Below, one piece after another: positions 1 through 7,475 of a stretch of DNA of 64,000 bases. The translations under genes were made by a program, and so were the position numbers. Source of the stretch: Kitasatospora sp. MAA4 (GTDB taxonomy: Bacteria > Actinomycetota > Actinomycetes > Streptomycetales > Streptomycetaceae); the NCBI RefSeq assembly GCF_029893355.1, contig NZ_JARZAI010000004.1, positions 62,001 to 126,000 on the forward strand. Direction: 5' to 3'. The notes under the pieces were generated by a model. That model saw only the letters and a program-made list of their open reading frames with translations, had not been told where the DNA came from and made no database searches. Each line of letters opens with the position of its first letter. The first letter of the stretch is position 1.

Positions 1-2
1 TC

Positions 3-476
3 GACGACGTCGAGGAGCGCTACGGCTTCCGCTTCGCGGCCGACCACCGGGTCTTCCTCGGCGCCGGGCTCCCGCTGGGCGACCGCTGGCCGAACTGGCG
101 CGACGGCGATCCGGCCGACCTGCGGGACCGGCTCGGGCGGCCGGTCGAGGGCACCCTCTTCGACGTCGAGTACAACGGCTTCTGGTACCCGCGCTGGGGG
201 CCGCGGCCGGAGCGCACTGCCGACGCCCTGGCGGTCGCGCGGGCCCGGCTGGCCGACGTCCCCCAGCTCGTCCCCGTCTACGGCCACCGCTATCTGCCGG
301 GGACCGCCGGGCAGTTCGGGCACCCGGTGCTCTCGGTCCACCAGACGGACATCATCTACTACGGCGCCGACCTCACCGACTACATCCGGCACGAGTTCCT
401 CGGCCGGCGTGCCGAACTCGACAGCGCACACTCCACCGTGGACTTCTGGACCTACCTGCTCGAAGGCGAGGACTGA
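3..476 (+). CDS. SMI1/KNR4-like protein, 3' part
   Basis: The frame is open from the window edge to a TGA at 474-476, so the N-terminus lies outside. The visible 157 residues begin DDVEERYGFRFAADHRVFL and include a GLPLGDRWPNWRDGDP stretch, GVEYNGFWYPRWG-like text, and a C-terminal VLSVHQTDIIYYGADL segment. This pattern is typical of the streptomycete SMI1/KNR4 (SUKH-like) group, small acidic proteins often linked to toxin immunity or peptidoglycan. The actual role here is unknown and no toxin gene is visible downstream. The assignment is by remembered family pattern, not by a search. Confidence 0.6.
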   Translation, partial: DDVEERYGFRFAADHRVFLGAGLPLGDRWPNWRDGDPADLRDRLGRPVEGTLFDVEYNGFWYPRWGPRPERTADALAVARARLADVPQLVPVYGHRYLPGTAGQFGHPVLSVHQTDIIYYGADLTDYIRHEFLGRRAELDSAHSTVDFWTYLLEGED

Positions 477-592
477 GCCATACGGCTTACAGGCAGTGTC
501 CCGGTCGCGGGCGGCGCGTTGAAACCGACGTTGGTTACTGCGTCGGCGTCGCCCACGAAGGTCCGCGCCGGGCACTGTCGAAAGGATGACTC

Positions 593-937
593 ATGTTCAA
601 GAAGGCTCTTGCGGGCGCCGGAATCGCCGTCGCCTCGATCGCCGCGCTCTCCGCGCCGGCGATGGCGATCGGTGACACCGACGGCTCCGCGGCCTCCGTG
701 CAGGGCAACGGCGGGACCAACACCACCGGAACGACGGGCAACCACAGCGCGAACTACCACACCGCCGACAACCTGAACCTCTGCCTGCCGGAGGTGCACC
801 ACGTGCAGGTCGGCGTGCTCGTCCCGGTGCAGGTGGACGTGCCGGTGCTCAACCAGCAGGGGCACCAGATCTGCAACGTCGGCCAGACCACCCAGGCCAA
901 CGGCGACGCCGCGCTGCTCTCGCACGCGATCGGCTGA
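593..937 (+). CDS. Rodlin-family secreted surface protein
   Basis: This 114-residue protein starts with a Sec signal peptide (MFKKALAGAGIAVASIAALS, cleavage likely after the ALSAPAMA stretch). The mature part is rich in Gly, Asn, Thr and Val. It has the rodlin layout: an AIGDTDGSAASVQGNGG start, a LNLCLPEVHHVQVGVLVPVQ centre with one cysteine, a VPVLNQQGHQICN segment with the second, and a TQANGDAALLSHAIG tail. Rodlins (RdlA/RdlB) form the paired rods of the streptomycete spore and aerial-hypha surface together with chaplins. The start is ATG 593 with GAAAGGA 6 nt upstream. It stands alone here, with no second rodlin or chaplin in the window, and is followed by two hairpins. It is slightly shorter than typical rodlins (about 130 residues). 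Confidence 0.8.
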   Translation: MFKKALAGAGIAVASIAALSAPAMAIGDTDGSAASVQGNGGTNTTGTTGNHSANYHTADNLNLCLPEVHHVQVGVLVPVQVDVPVLNQQGHQICNVGQTTQANGDAALLSHAIG

Positions 938-946
938 CCTGTCGTC

Positions 947-966
947 CGAAGGCCCACCGGCCTTCG
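947..966 (+). terminator. Short hairpin after the rodlin gene
   Basis: Perfect 8-bp arms CGAAGGCC / GGCCTTCG surround a CACC loop, 9 nt after the rodlin stop. It is the first of two hairpins in the 3' region and may act with the second as a terminator or mRNA-stabilising element. Confidence 0.5.
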
Positions 967-1012
967 ACGCGAACGGAGTCGGACCCTGACGTCCGATCCC
1001 GTCCGGTTCACG

Positions 1013-1042
1013 CGGTCCCCGCAGGTTCGCCTGCGGGGACCG
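1013..1042 (+). terminator. 13-bp hairpin with TTCG tetraloop
   Basis: Arms at 1013-1025 and 1030-1042 pair perfectly over 13 bp around a TTCG loop (UUCG in RNA, an extra-stable tetraloop). No T-run follows, as is usual for actinomycete terminators. It lies between the rodlin gene and the end of the oppositely oriented amidase gene, so it could terminate both. Confidence 0.75.
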
Positions 1043-1122
1043 TCCGCGTTGCGGGTGCGGTACGTCTCGGTGAAGACCCGGGCCGGCGGGTCGTCCTGAC
1101 CTGTGCCGGGCCCGGGCTCAGG

Positions 1123-2493
1123 TCAGGACGAGGGTTCGAGCGGCGCCGTCCGGGTCCACGGCCGGCGCTGCTCCAGCAGGGCGGCCAGCGCGAGCAGCCG
1201 CTCCTCGCCGCCGGGCGGCGCCACCAGCTGCACGGACAGCGGCACCCGGCGGGTCGGGTGCTCGCCGGCCGGCAGCGCCAGCGCGGGCCAACCGGCCAGG
1301 TTCCAGGGGAAGCTGAACGGCGCGTAGCGGATGTTCGACACCACGTTGGCCGCCCAGCCGCGGGTGTGCCAGCGCTCGGCCGGCGGCGCGCTCTGCGCCA
1401 GGGTCGGCGTGACCAGCACGTCGTAGCGGGAGAAGAACGACTCCAGCAGCTCGTGCCAGCGGTTGCGCTGGGACGGGCGGACCAACCCGGTCCGGGCCAC
1501 CAGGCGCCCGACGGCGGCGTGCCGGCGGGTGCGCGCGTTCAGCAGCCGGGCGTCCAGCGTCGCCGCGTCGGCCGCGGTACCCGCCAGCCAGCGGCCCACG
1601 GTCGCCGGGCCCAGCCAGAGCGGGTACGGCGCCTCGGCCCGCGAGACGACGTGCCCGGCGTCGGTGAGCAGCCGTCCGGTGTCGCGTACGGCTGCGACGT
1701 GCGCCGGGTCGACCGGGATCCCCACCGAGGGGCAGCGCGCCGAGAGCGCGATCCGCAGGCCGTCGGTGCGGTCCGGGGCGGCGGCGGAGTCCGTCCAGCC
1801 GCTCTGGGCCAGCACCCGGTACATCAGCACCGCGTCGGCCGCGCCTGCGGCGATCGGCCCGTTCTCGGCCATCCCGAACCAGCCGTCCACGCCCACGCCG
1901 GAGGGCACCGAGCCGCGGCCGGGCTTCAGGCCGAGCACGCCGCAGTTGGCCGAAGGGATCCGGATCGACCCCATGCCGTCGTTGCCCAGGGCTATCGGCA
2001 CCATCGCGGACGCCACCGCCGCCGCGCTGCCGCCGGAGGAGCCGCCGGCGCTGCGCGCGAGGTCCCACGGGCTGCGGGTCACGCCGTAGACGCTGTCCGT
2101 GGTGCCGAACACGCAGAGTTCCGGGACGGCGGTGAGGCCGAGCGGCACCGCGCCGGCCGCCCGCAGGCGGCGGACCACCTCGTGGTCCTCCTTCGCGGCG
2201 GCCCGCGAGGTCGCCCGCGAGCCGTGCCGGGTCACCTCGCCCTCGACCGCGACGTTGTCCTTGATCGCCACCGGGACACCCGCCAGCGGCAGGTCGGCCA
2301 GGTCCGGGCGCCGGTCGAGCGCCTGTGCCTCGGCCAGTGCCCGCTCGGGCCAGACGGTACGGAACGCACCCACCCGCCCGTCGAGATCCGCGATCCGCGC
2401 CAGGTGCTCGGCCACCACCTCGCGCGCCGTCACCTCGCCCGCCCGTACGGCGGCGGCGATCTCCACCGCACCACGCCCGACCCAGGTCGCCAT
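1123..2493 (-). CDS. Amidase signature (GatA-like) family hydrolase
   Basis: This 456-residue amidase has the Ser-cisSer-Lys triad region: the lysine is in VAIKDNVAVEGE, the cis-serine in SAGGSSGGSAAAVAS, and the nucleophile serine in the GSIRIPSANCG stretch. The family hydrolyses amide bonds (indole-acetamide, acyl amides, aryl amides); the substrate cannot be read from sequence. The start is ATG 2493 (MATWVGRG), preceded by GAGGAAAGG. An upstream in-frame extension exists but has no ribosome site and reads as non-coding. There is no GatB/GatC partner nearby, so this is a stand-alone amidase rather than the tRNA amidotransferase subunit. Confidence 0.88.
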   Translation of the reverse strand: MATWVGRGAVEIAAAVRAGEVTAREVVAEHLARIADLDGRVGAFRTVWPERALAEAQALDRRPDLADLPLAGVPVAIKDNVAVEGEVTRHGSRATSRAAAKEDHEVVRRLRAAGAVPLGLTAVPELCVFGTTDSVYGVTRSPWDLARSAGGSSGGSAAAVASAMVPIALGNDGMGSIRIPSANCGVLGLKPGRGSVPSGVGVDGWFGMAENGPIAAGAADAVLMYRVLAQSGWTDSAAAPDRTDGLRIALSARCPSVGIPVDPAHVAAVRDTGRLLTDAGHVVSRAEAPYPLWLGPATVGRWLAGTAADAATLDARLLNARTRRHAAVGRLVARTGLVRPSQRNRWHELLESFFSRYDVLVTPTLAQSAPPAERWHTRGWAANVVSNIRYAPFSFPWNLAGWPALALPAGEHPTRRVPLSVQLVAPPGGEERLLALAALLEQRRPWTRTAPLEPSS

Positions 2494-2597
2494 CGGTCCC
2501 ACCTTTCCTCGGAGCGCCACACCGCCGCAGGCACGCGTCGGCGCGGTAGGAGGCAACCTAGCGAACCGTGCTCCGGTGATCCAGAGCGCGCATGCCG

Positions 2598-2641
2598 ACG
2601 GCCCGGCCGTCTCCCGTGGTGCTGGGGGACGGCCGGGCCGT
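2598..2641 (-). terminator. Terminator of the Rpf-like gene
   Basis: Perfect 14-bp arms at 2598-2611 and 2628-2641, loop about 16 nt, begin about 25 nt beyond the stop of the minus-strand transglycosylase gene. It lies between that gene and the amidase start, so it separates two same-strand transcription units. Confidence 0.7.
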
Positions 2642-2666
2642 GGTCAGGCTATGAGGGTGGTGCGGG

Positions 2667-3071
2667 TCAGGACAGGCCGGCCTTGACCGAGCAGACCGGC
2701 CAGGCACCGGGGCCCTGAGCGGCCAGCACCTTCTCCGCGACCGAGATCTGCTGCGCCTCGGTGGCGTGCGAGGCCTTGTCCGCGAACGCGGTGCCACCGA
2801 ACGCCGCCCAGGTGGACTGGGTGAACTGCAGACCACCCGAGAACCCGTTACCCGAGTCGATGCTCCAGTTCCCCGTGCTCTCACACTGCGCGACCTTCTC
2901 CCACGTGGAAGTCGACGCGGCCGAAGCCGCCGTCGCCGTCACGAGACCCGCAACCGGCAGGGCGACAATGACGCCACCCATCAGCGCCATCCGCAGACGA
3001 CCACGGCTACGCCCGGCCTTCACGGAGTTGTCGGCGACAGCGGCGGCGGTGTTCTCGGTACGGAAGGTCAT
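2667..3071 (-). CDS. Secreted transglycosylase, resuscitation-promoting-factor-like domain
   Basis: A 134-residue secreted protein. Its long signal peptide (MALMGGVIVALPVAGLVTAT followed by AASAA) leads directly into an Rpf-type lysozyme-like domain: STWEKVAQCESTGNWSIDSG, GFSGGLQFTQSTWAAFGG, then AEKVLAAQGPGAWPVC near the C-terminus. The catalytic glutamate of the family is the E of AQCESTGNW. Rpf-like enzymes cleave peptidoglycan during spore germination and cell-wall remodelling. No LysM domain is present. ATG 3071 is chosen because GAGAGGA sits 8-9 nt upstream and the signal peptide begins sensibly; an in-frame upstream extension has no such support. A 14-bp hairpin follows the gene. Confidence 0.88.
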   Translation of the reverse strand: MTFRTENTAAAVADNSVKAGRSRGRLRMALMGGVIVALPVAGLVTATAASAASTSTWEKVAQCESTGNWSIDSGNGFSGGLQFTQSTWAAFGGTAFADKASHATEAQQISVAEKVLAAQGPGAWPVCSVKAGLS

Positions 3072-3540
3072 GCAAAATCCTCTCGACATCCCCGGGCGGA
3101 CACACGGAACCAGACCCCGGAAAAGGGCCTCGAAATCCCGCTTGCCTCTCCAAACGGACGGCCGGCGCGTCCTCGACGCGCCCCGCCGCCCCGGCCACCC
3201 GTCCACACCCGCACGCCCCGGACAGGGGGCCGTACGAGAGGGGGTGAACCCGAGCAGTGCTCGCTGCACTGGGAACGAACTTAGGCGGCACCCACCCCGG
3301 TGACAACCATTTCGACGAACCCCCAGCTCAGCACCCCGTTACCACCGGTAAAGATCTCCCCGACCACCCCCGCACCCGCTCAACCCCAACACCCCCGCAC
3401 CACCCCGAACCCCCCGAAAGTGGCCCACCCCACACCGAAATCCCGGCCCACCCCCACTCCCCGTCCACGGCCACCGAACCCAGTGCGACCGAAGTGGCCC
3501 CCGCCACAGCCAGGCCGAACCACTGTGGAAGAGTGGGCGG
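3072..3540. other. Divergent intergenic region, C-rich on the + strand
   Basis: This 469-bp gap separates the Rpf-like gene (minus) from the racemase gene (plus) and must carry both promoters. From about 3300 to 3535 the plus strand is strikingly rich in C and poor in G (many CCCC runs), quite unlike the flanking coding DNA. Open frames through it are compositional artefacts. I see no convincing gene. The long minus-strand leader could hold a regulatory RNA, as Rpf genes in Streptomyces often do, but I could not match a known riboswitch. Confidence 0.5.
3384..3415 (-). other. Canonical G-quadruplex motif
   Basis: On the minus strand four G-runs of 4-6 bases are separated by loops TTC, TGGTGC and TGTT, satisfying the G3+N1-7 rule. 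It sits in the divergent promoter region of the Rpf-like and racemase genes. Confidence 0.5.
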
Positions 3541-4233
3541 ATGAGGACGATCGGCCTTCTGGGCGGCATGAGCTGGGAATCCACCGCGGAGTACTACCGC
3601 CTGCTGAACGAGTTCACCCGGGACCGCCTGGGCGGGCTGCACTCGGCGAAGTGCGTGCTGTGGTCGGTCGACTTCGCGCAGGTCGAGCTGCTGCAGAGCG
3701 AGGGGCGCTGGGAGGAGGCCGGCGCGCTGCTCGCGGACGGCGCCCGCGCGGTCGAGGCGGCCGGGGCGGACCTGGTGCTGATCTGCACCAACACCATGCA
3801 CAAGGTCGCCGACCAGGTGCAGGCGGCCGTCGGGATCCCGCTGCTGCACCTGGCCGACACCACGGCTGCGGCCGTCCGGGCGGCCGGGCTGCGGCGGGTG
3901 GGGCTGCTGGGCACCGCGTTCACCATGGAGCAGGACTTCTACAAGGGCCGGCTGGCCTCGCACGACCTGGAGGTGCTCGTCCCGGACGCCGCCGGGCGGG
4001 CGGAGGTCCACCGGATCATCTACGACGAGCTGTGCCAGGGCGTCATCCGCGAGGAGTCCCGCGAGGCCTACCGAGCGGTGATCGCCGCGCTGGTCGCCGA
4101 CGGCGCCGAGGGCGTCATCCTCGGCTGCACCGAGATCGAACTCCTCGTCGGCCCCAAGGACAGCCCGGTCCCGGTCTTCCCCACCACCCGCCTGCACGCG
4201 GAGGCCGCCGTCAGCGCAGCGCTGACCCCCTGA
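3541..4233 (+). CDS. Aspartate/glutamate racemase family protein
   Basis: This 230-residue protein belongs to the cofactor-independent Asp/Glu racemase family. It starts MRTIGLLGGMSWESTAEYY, the typical aspartate-racemase N-terminus, and carries two cysteine motifs, LICTNTMHK (first catalytic Cys) and GVILGCTEIELL (second catalytic Cys). The two cysteines act as the acid/base pair that interconverts L and D amino acids. The length matches the family. The start at ATG 3541 follows GGAAGAG. It is monocistronic and divergent from the Rpf-like gene, and may supply D-amino acids for wall metabolism, but substrate specificity is not readable. Confidence 0.88.
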   Translation: MRTIGLLGGMSWESTAEYYRLLNEFTRDRLGGLHSAKCVLWSVDFAQVELLQSEGRWEEAGALLADGARAVEAAGADLVLICTNTMHKVADQVQAAVGIPLLHLADTTAAAVRAAGLRRVGLLGTAFTMEQDFYKGRLASHDLEVLVPDAAGRAEVHRIIYDELCQGVIREESREAYRAVIAALVADGAEGVILGCTEIELLVGPKDSPVPVFPTTRLHAEAAVSAALTP

Positions 4234-4733
4234 CGGCCGCGTCCGAGGGCGACCGCGGCCGGGTTTGGTGGCGGGATCAACTGCGACCCTTGATCCGAAG
4301 TCTGACGGCGCATGAGTAGGCTACGCTTCCGCCTGAACCCCGACCGGGGATGGCCGGTTCGAGGGCCGAACTCCTGTCCGCAGCAGCGCATGGCAGGTAC
4401 CTGACCATCGGAGGTCGCTGTGCTCATCGCCGCTCGGACTACCGGCGCCCGGCCCGCACAGCGCTCGGCCTGACGCCCGGCGGCCCCCCAGAACCGCGGC
4501 CCGGCCCACCCTGTGCCGCGCGGACCCTGCGGGCCGGCCGCCTCGCACCATCCGCACGACGGAGTCCGCCTGCCCGCGGCAGGGTCGGACCGGTCCGCCG
4601 TGCGGCCCATGACGGACCAAGACCCCCTCCAAGGCGCCCTTATGACTGATCGTCACGCTTGCCCACCCTCGGCCCGCCGGATATCCCGCGCCAGCACCCT
4701 GCGCGGCCCGCAGCGGCCCGGAGGGTCGGCCCT
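4234..4733 (+). promoter_or_regulatory. Long leader of the conservon-ABC operon
   Basis: About 500 bp without a long gene separates the racemase from the kinase. A possible -35 TTGATC (4290-4295) lies upstream of TGAGTA (4313-4318, 17-bp spacer); TAGGCT at 4317-4322 is an alternative -10. Downstream are several inverted repeats, including CCTGCC/GGCAGG at 4569-4583, flanked by further pairing bases. A short ORF with a strong ribosome site lies inside (4420-4473). The arrangement resembles an attenuator-type 5' leader. It is unidentified; the promoter call is weak. Confidence 0.35.
4420..4473 (+). CDS. Possible 17-residue leader peptide
   Basis: GTG 4420 is preceded by GGAGGT at 4410-4415 and encodes VLIAARTTGARPAQRSA before TGA 4471-4473. 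The ribosome site is better than that of many real genes nearby. The peptide has no recognisable run of one amino acid, so classical amino-acid attenuation is not obvious. It may be a leader peptide controlling the downstream operon, or chance. Confidence 0.3.
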   Translation: MLIAARTTGARPAQRSA

Positions 4734-7010
4734 GTGAGGATCACCCGCAAGCTCGCGGTACTCGCCGTCGTCCCGCTGATCGCCGTGCTGGCCTTCGCCG
4801 CGCTGGCCGTGCGCACGGCCGCGAGCCAAGCCCTGGACGCCGCCCGCCTCAAGACGCTGGTCGAACTCGGCTCCCAGGCCGGGCAACTGACCCATCAGCT
4901 TCAGGACGAGCGGACCGCCGCCGCGGTGCTGCTCTCAGGAAGCGACGGCACCTCTGGGGGTGACGCCCCCGCCGCCGGCCAGAGCAACGCCTACCTCGAC
5001 CAGACCCGGGCCACCGACGCCAGCATCACGCGGTACCGCAGGCTGCGCGACCGCCTTCAGGCCATGCCCGGCGGCACCAACGGCCTGCTCCAGGCCGTGG
5101 ACGGCGCGCTCGACGGCCTGCCTGCCCTGCGCCGGCAGGTCCAGTCCGGCCCGGGGGCCGAACTCTCCGCGGTCACCTTCCAGTACCGGATCGTGGTCGC
5201 CGACCTCCTCGACTTCCGCGCCGACGTGGCCGAGGCCGGCAAGGCGTCCGCCACCGTCGCCGCCCGGATCAACAGCGCGGTCGCCCTGGCCCGGGCCGAG
5301 GAGTACGCCAGCCAGGAGGAGTTGGCCGTGCTGCGGGCCCAGGCCGCCGGCGGTCTGACCCCCGCCGCGCAGGACGCGATCGCCGCCACCCGCAGCGGCT
5401 ACACCGAATCCGTCCTGGAGTTCGGCCGCAACGCCGATCCGCAGTGGCAGGCCTGGCTGGACCACGCGCTGACCGGCGACGGCGTGATCGATGCCGGCCG
5501 ACTGGAGGACGCCGTCGAGCGCTCCCGGCCCGGCGACCGGCTCCCGGCCACCGGCGTCTGGACCGGCGCGATGGATCAGCGGGTCGACCGGCTCCAGGAG
5601 GTCGGGCAGCGGATCGACCAGTCGATCGACGGCGACGTCACCCACCTGCGCAACGTCCAGCGCGCCTGGACGCTCGGCGAGGTGCTGGCAGTGCTGCTGG
5701 TGGTGGCCGCCGTGGTGACGCTGGCTCTGAGGCTGGGCCGCCCGATGATCCGCGAGCTGCGCCGACTGCGCGATGCGGCGCACGCCGTCGCGCACGAGCG
5801 ACTGCCCGCCGCAGTCGAGGCGTTGGCGGCCCGCGGGGCGCTCGGCTCCGCCACCCCCGAGGAGTTCGCCGCCGCCGCGGGCGACCCGGTCACGGTCCGC
5901 GGGCGGGACGAGATCGCCGAGGTGGGCTCCGCGTTCAACTCGGTCAGCCGCGAGGCGGTCCGGATCGCGGCCGAACAGGCCGCCATGCGCGACCGGTTGG
6001 GCGCTCTGCTGGTGGGACTGGCCCGGCGTGGCGATCGGCTGACCGGCGCGCTGATCAAGGCGCTGGACGCGGCCGAGCGCGACGAGCACGACCCGGCCCG
6101 GCTGGAGCGGCTCTTCGCGCTCGACCACCTGGCCAGCCGGATGGGCCGCAACAACCACAGCCTGCTGGTGCTCGGCGGCGAGGCCTCCGCGCGGGTGCGC
6201 GCCCAGGACGCCGCCATCGAGGACGTCCTGCGGGCCGCGATGGGCCAGATCGAGCGCTACACCCGGGTGGACTTCGGCACCTTCGACCCCGGGGTGCTGA
6301 TCGCGGCCAAGGCGGTCGACCACCTGGTCCACCTCTTCGCCGAACTCCTCGACAACGCCACGGCGTTCTCCCGTCCCGAGCTCCGGGTCACCGCCGAGGC
6401 GCGGCTGCTCGCGGACCGGGTCGTCGTGCTGATCTGCGACGAGGGCATCGGCCTGGCCGAGGACCAGTGGGCGCCCGTGAACGCCCGGCTGGCCTCGCCG
6501 CCGCCGGTGGAGGTGACCGGAGTGCGGGCGATGGGCCTGGGCGTGGTAGGCCAGTTGGCGTCCTGGTACGGCATCCGGGTCGAGCTGCGTCCCCGGCCGG
6601 GCGGCGGGACGATCGCCGAAGTCTCGCTGCCCGCTGCGGTGTTCAGGGTCGGGACAGCGGAGCCGGTGCAGCCTGCGACGCCCGCGCCCGAGCCGGTGCC
6701 CGTCCTCGCACCGGCGGCGGCGCAGGCCGGTGGACCGGCTCCCGCTCCCACCACCGCCCGGACCGCGAGCACCCCGACCACCGCGGCCGGCCTGCCGCAG
6801 CGCCGCCCGCGCGGCGCCGAGCCCGAGCCGGCGGCCCTCGCCGCCCCGGCCGCACCCGCCGTGCCGGCCCCGCCCGTGGACGAGCGCCGCGACCCGGCCC
6901 GGGTCTCGGCCGCGATGGCCGCCTACGCGCGCGGCATCGGAGCCAGCCGCTCCGGCCGCGTCGCGCCCACGTCCGTCCTGTCCGACCCAGAACAGAAGGA
7001 AAACTCGTGA
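4734..7010 (+). CDS. Conservon-type sensor kinase (CvnA-like), nitrate/nitrite-sensing-like extracellular domain
   Basis: A 758-residue membrane kinase. TM1 is at about residues 6-26 (KLAVLAVVPLIAVLAFAALA). An extracellular helical region follows, rich in DERTAAAVLLSG-type text as in NIT-domain sensors, and TM2 is near 313-335. A HAMP-like linker comes next, then a GHKL ATPase with N box FAELLDNATAFS (about 531) and G1 box ICDEGIGLAED (about 568). The C-terminal 110 residues are Pro/Ala-rich and probably disordered. No classical H-box is obvious; LDHLASRMGRNNHS resembles the conservon-kinase dimerisation segment. GTG 4734 is chosen because GGAGGG sits 8 nt upstream; a TTG 75 nt earlier lacks one. 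The stop overlaps the next start (GTGA), so the roadblock gene is translationally coupled. Confidence 0.85.
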   Translation: MRITRKLAVLAVVPLIAVLAFAALAVRTAASQALDAARLKTLVELGSQAGQLTHQLQDERTAAAVLLSGSDGTSGGDAPAAGQSNAYLDQTRATDASITRYRRLRDRLQAMPGGTNGLLQAVDGALDGLPALRRQVQSGPGAELSAVTFQYRIVVADLLDFRADVAEAGKASATVAARINSAVALARAEEYASQEELAVLRAQAAGGLTPAAQDAIAATRSGYTESVLEFGRNADPQWQAWLDHALTGDGVIDAGRLEDAVERSRPGDRLPATGVWTGAMDQRVDRLQEVGQRIDQSIDGDVTHLRNVQRAWTLGEVLAVLLVVAAVVTLALRLGRPMIRELRRLRDAAHAVAHERLPAAVEALAARGALGSATPEEFAAAAGDPVTVRGRDEIAEVGSAFNSVSREAVRIAAEQAAMRDRLGALLVGLARRGDRLTGALIKALDAAERDEHDPARLERLFALDHLASRMGRNNHSLLVLGGEASARVRAQDAAIEDVLRAAMGQIERYTRVDFGTFDPGVLIAAKAVDHLVHLFAELLDNATAFSRPELRVTAEARLLADRVVVLICDEGIGLAEDQWAPVNARLASPPPVEVTGVRAMGLGVVGQLASWYGIRVELRPRPGGGTIAEVSLPAAVFRVGTAEPVQPATPAPEPVPVLAPAAAQAGGPAPAPTTARTASTPTTAAGLPQRRPRGAEPEPAALAAPAAPAVPAPPVDERRDPARVSAAMAAYARGIGASRSGRVAPTSVLSDPEQKENS

Positions 7011-7432
7011 CCTCCACCCAGACCCCTGACCTGGACTGGCTGCTGAACGACTTCGCGGGCCGGGTGCCCGAGATCACCCACGCGGTGGCGGTCTCCGCCG
7101 ACGGCCTGCTGATCGCCGCGACCCGCGACGTCGCGACCGAGCGCGGCGACCAGCTCGCGGCGATCGCCTCCGGACTGGTCAGCCTGCTGGCCGGGGCCGG
7201 CCGACTGCTGGAGGCGGACCCGGTGATCAGCAACCTGACCGAGCTCCAGGGCGGTTTCCTCTTCTCGATGGCGGTGAGCAGCGGCGCCTCGCTGCTGGTG
7301 CTGGCCACCAAGACCTGCGACATCGGCCAGGTCTCCTACGAGATGGCCGAGTTGATCAACCAGGTCGGCCCGGCACTGGCCCCCGCCGCACGGGCGATGC
7401 TGCTGAACACCACGGCTCCAGGCACATCCTGA
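7007..7432 (+). CDS. Roadblock/LC7 protein (CvnB-like)
   Basis: A 141-residue protein starting VTSTQTPDLDWLLNDFAGRV, with the MglB-like core ITHAVAVSADGLLIAATRD and GGFLFSMAVSSGASLLVLAT. Roadblock/LC7 proteins are dimeric scaffolds that act on small Ras-like GTPases; in conservons CvnB follows CvnA and partners the GTPase CvnD. The GTG start overlaps the kinase stop by 4 bp. The usual next genes (CvnC of DUF742, CvnD GTPase) are absent; an ABC-importer operon follows 43 bp downstream instead. The partner GTPase would have to come from elsewhere. Confidence 0.9.
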   Translation: MTSTQTPDLDWLLNDFAGRVPEITHAVAVSADGLLIAATRDVATERGDQLAAIASGLVSLLAGAGRLLEADPVISNLTELQGGFLFSMAVSSGASLLVLATKTCDIGQVSYEMAELINQVGPALAPAARAMLLNTTAPGTS

Positions 7433-7475
7433 CATCCACTCACATCTCCGCTCTCCCACCGACCCTGGAGTACGC

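Noticed and set aside
1258-2718. Long open frame on the + strand opposite the amidase gene
   Set aside because: A high-GC shadow: arginine/proline-rich translation, no ribosome site and no family pattern, while the minus strand carries an intact amidase.
3200-3290. GGGGGTGAACCC-like text near the Rpf-type gene, resembling part of a c-di-AMP (ydaO) riboswitch
   Set aside because: It lies on the strand opposite to the Rpf-like gene, and the other conserved ydaO blocks are not found in order. A covariance-model scan would settle it.
3300-3540. Coding region in the C-rich stretch (several open frames)
   Set aside because: Low-complexity Pro/Thr/His translation caused by base skew; no start with a ribosome site.
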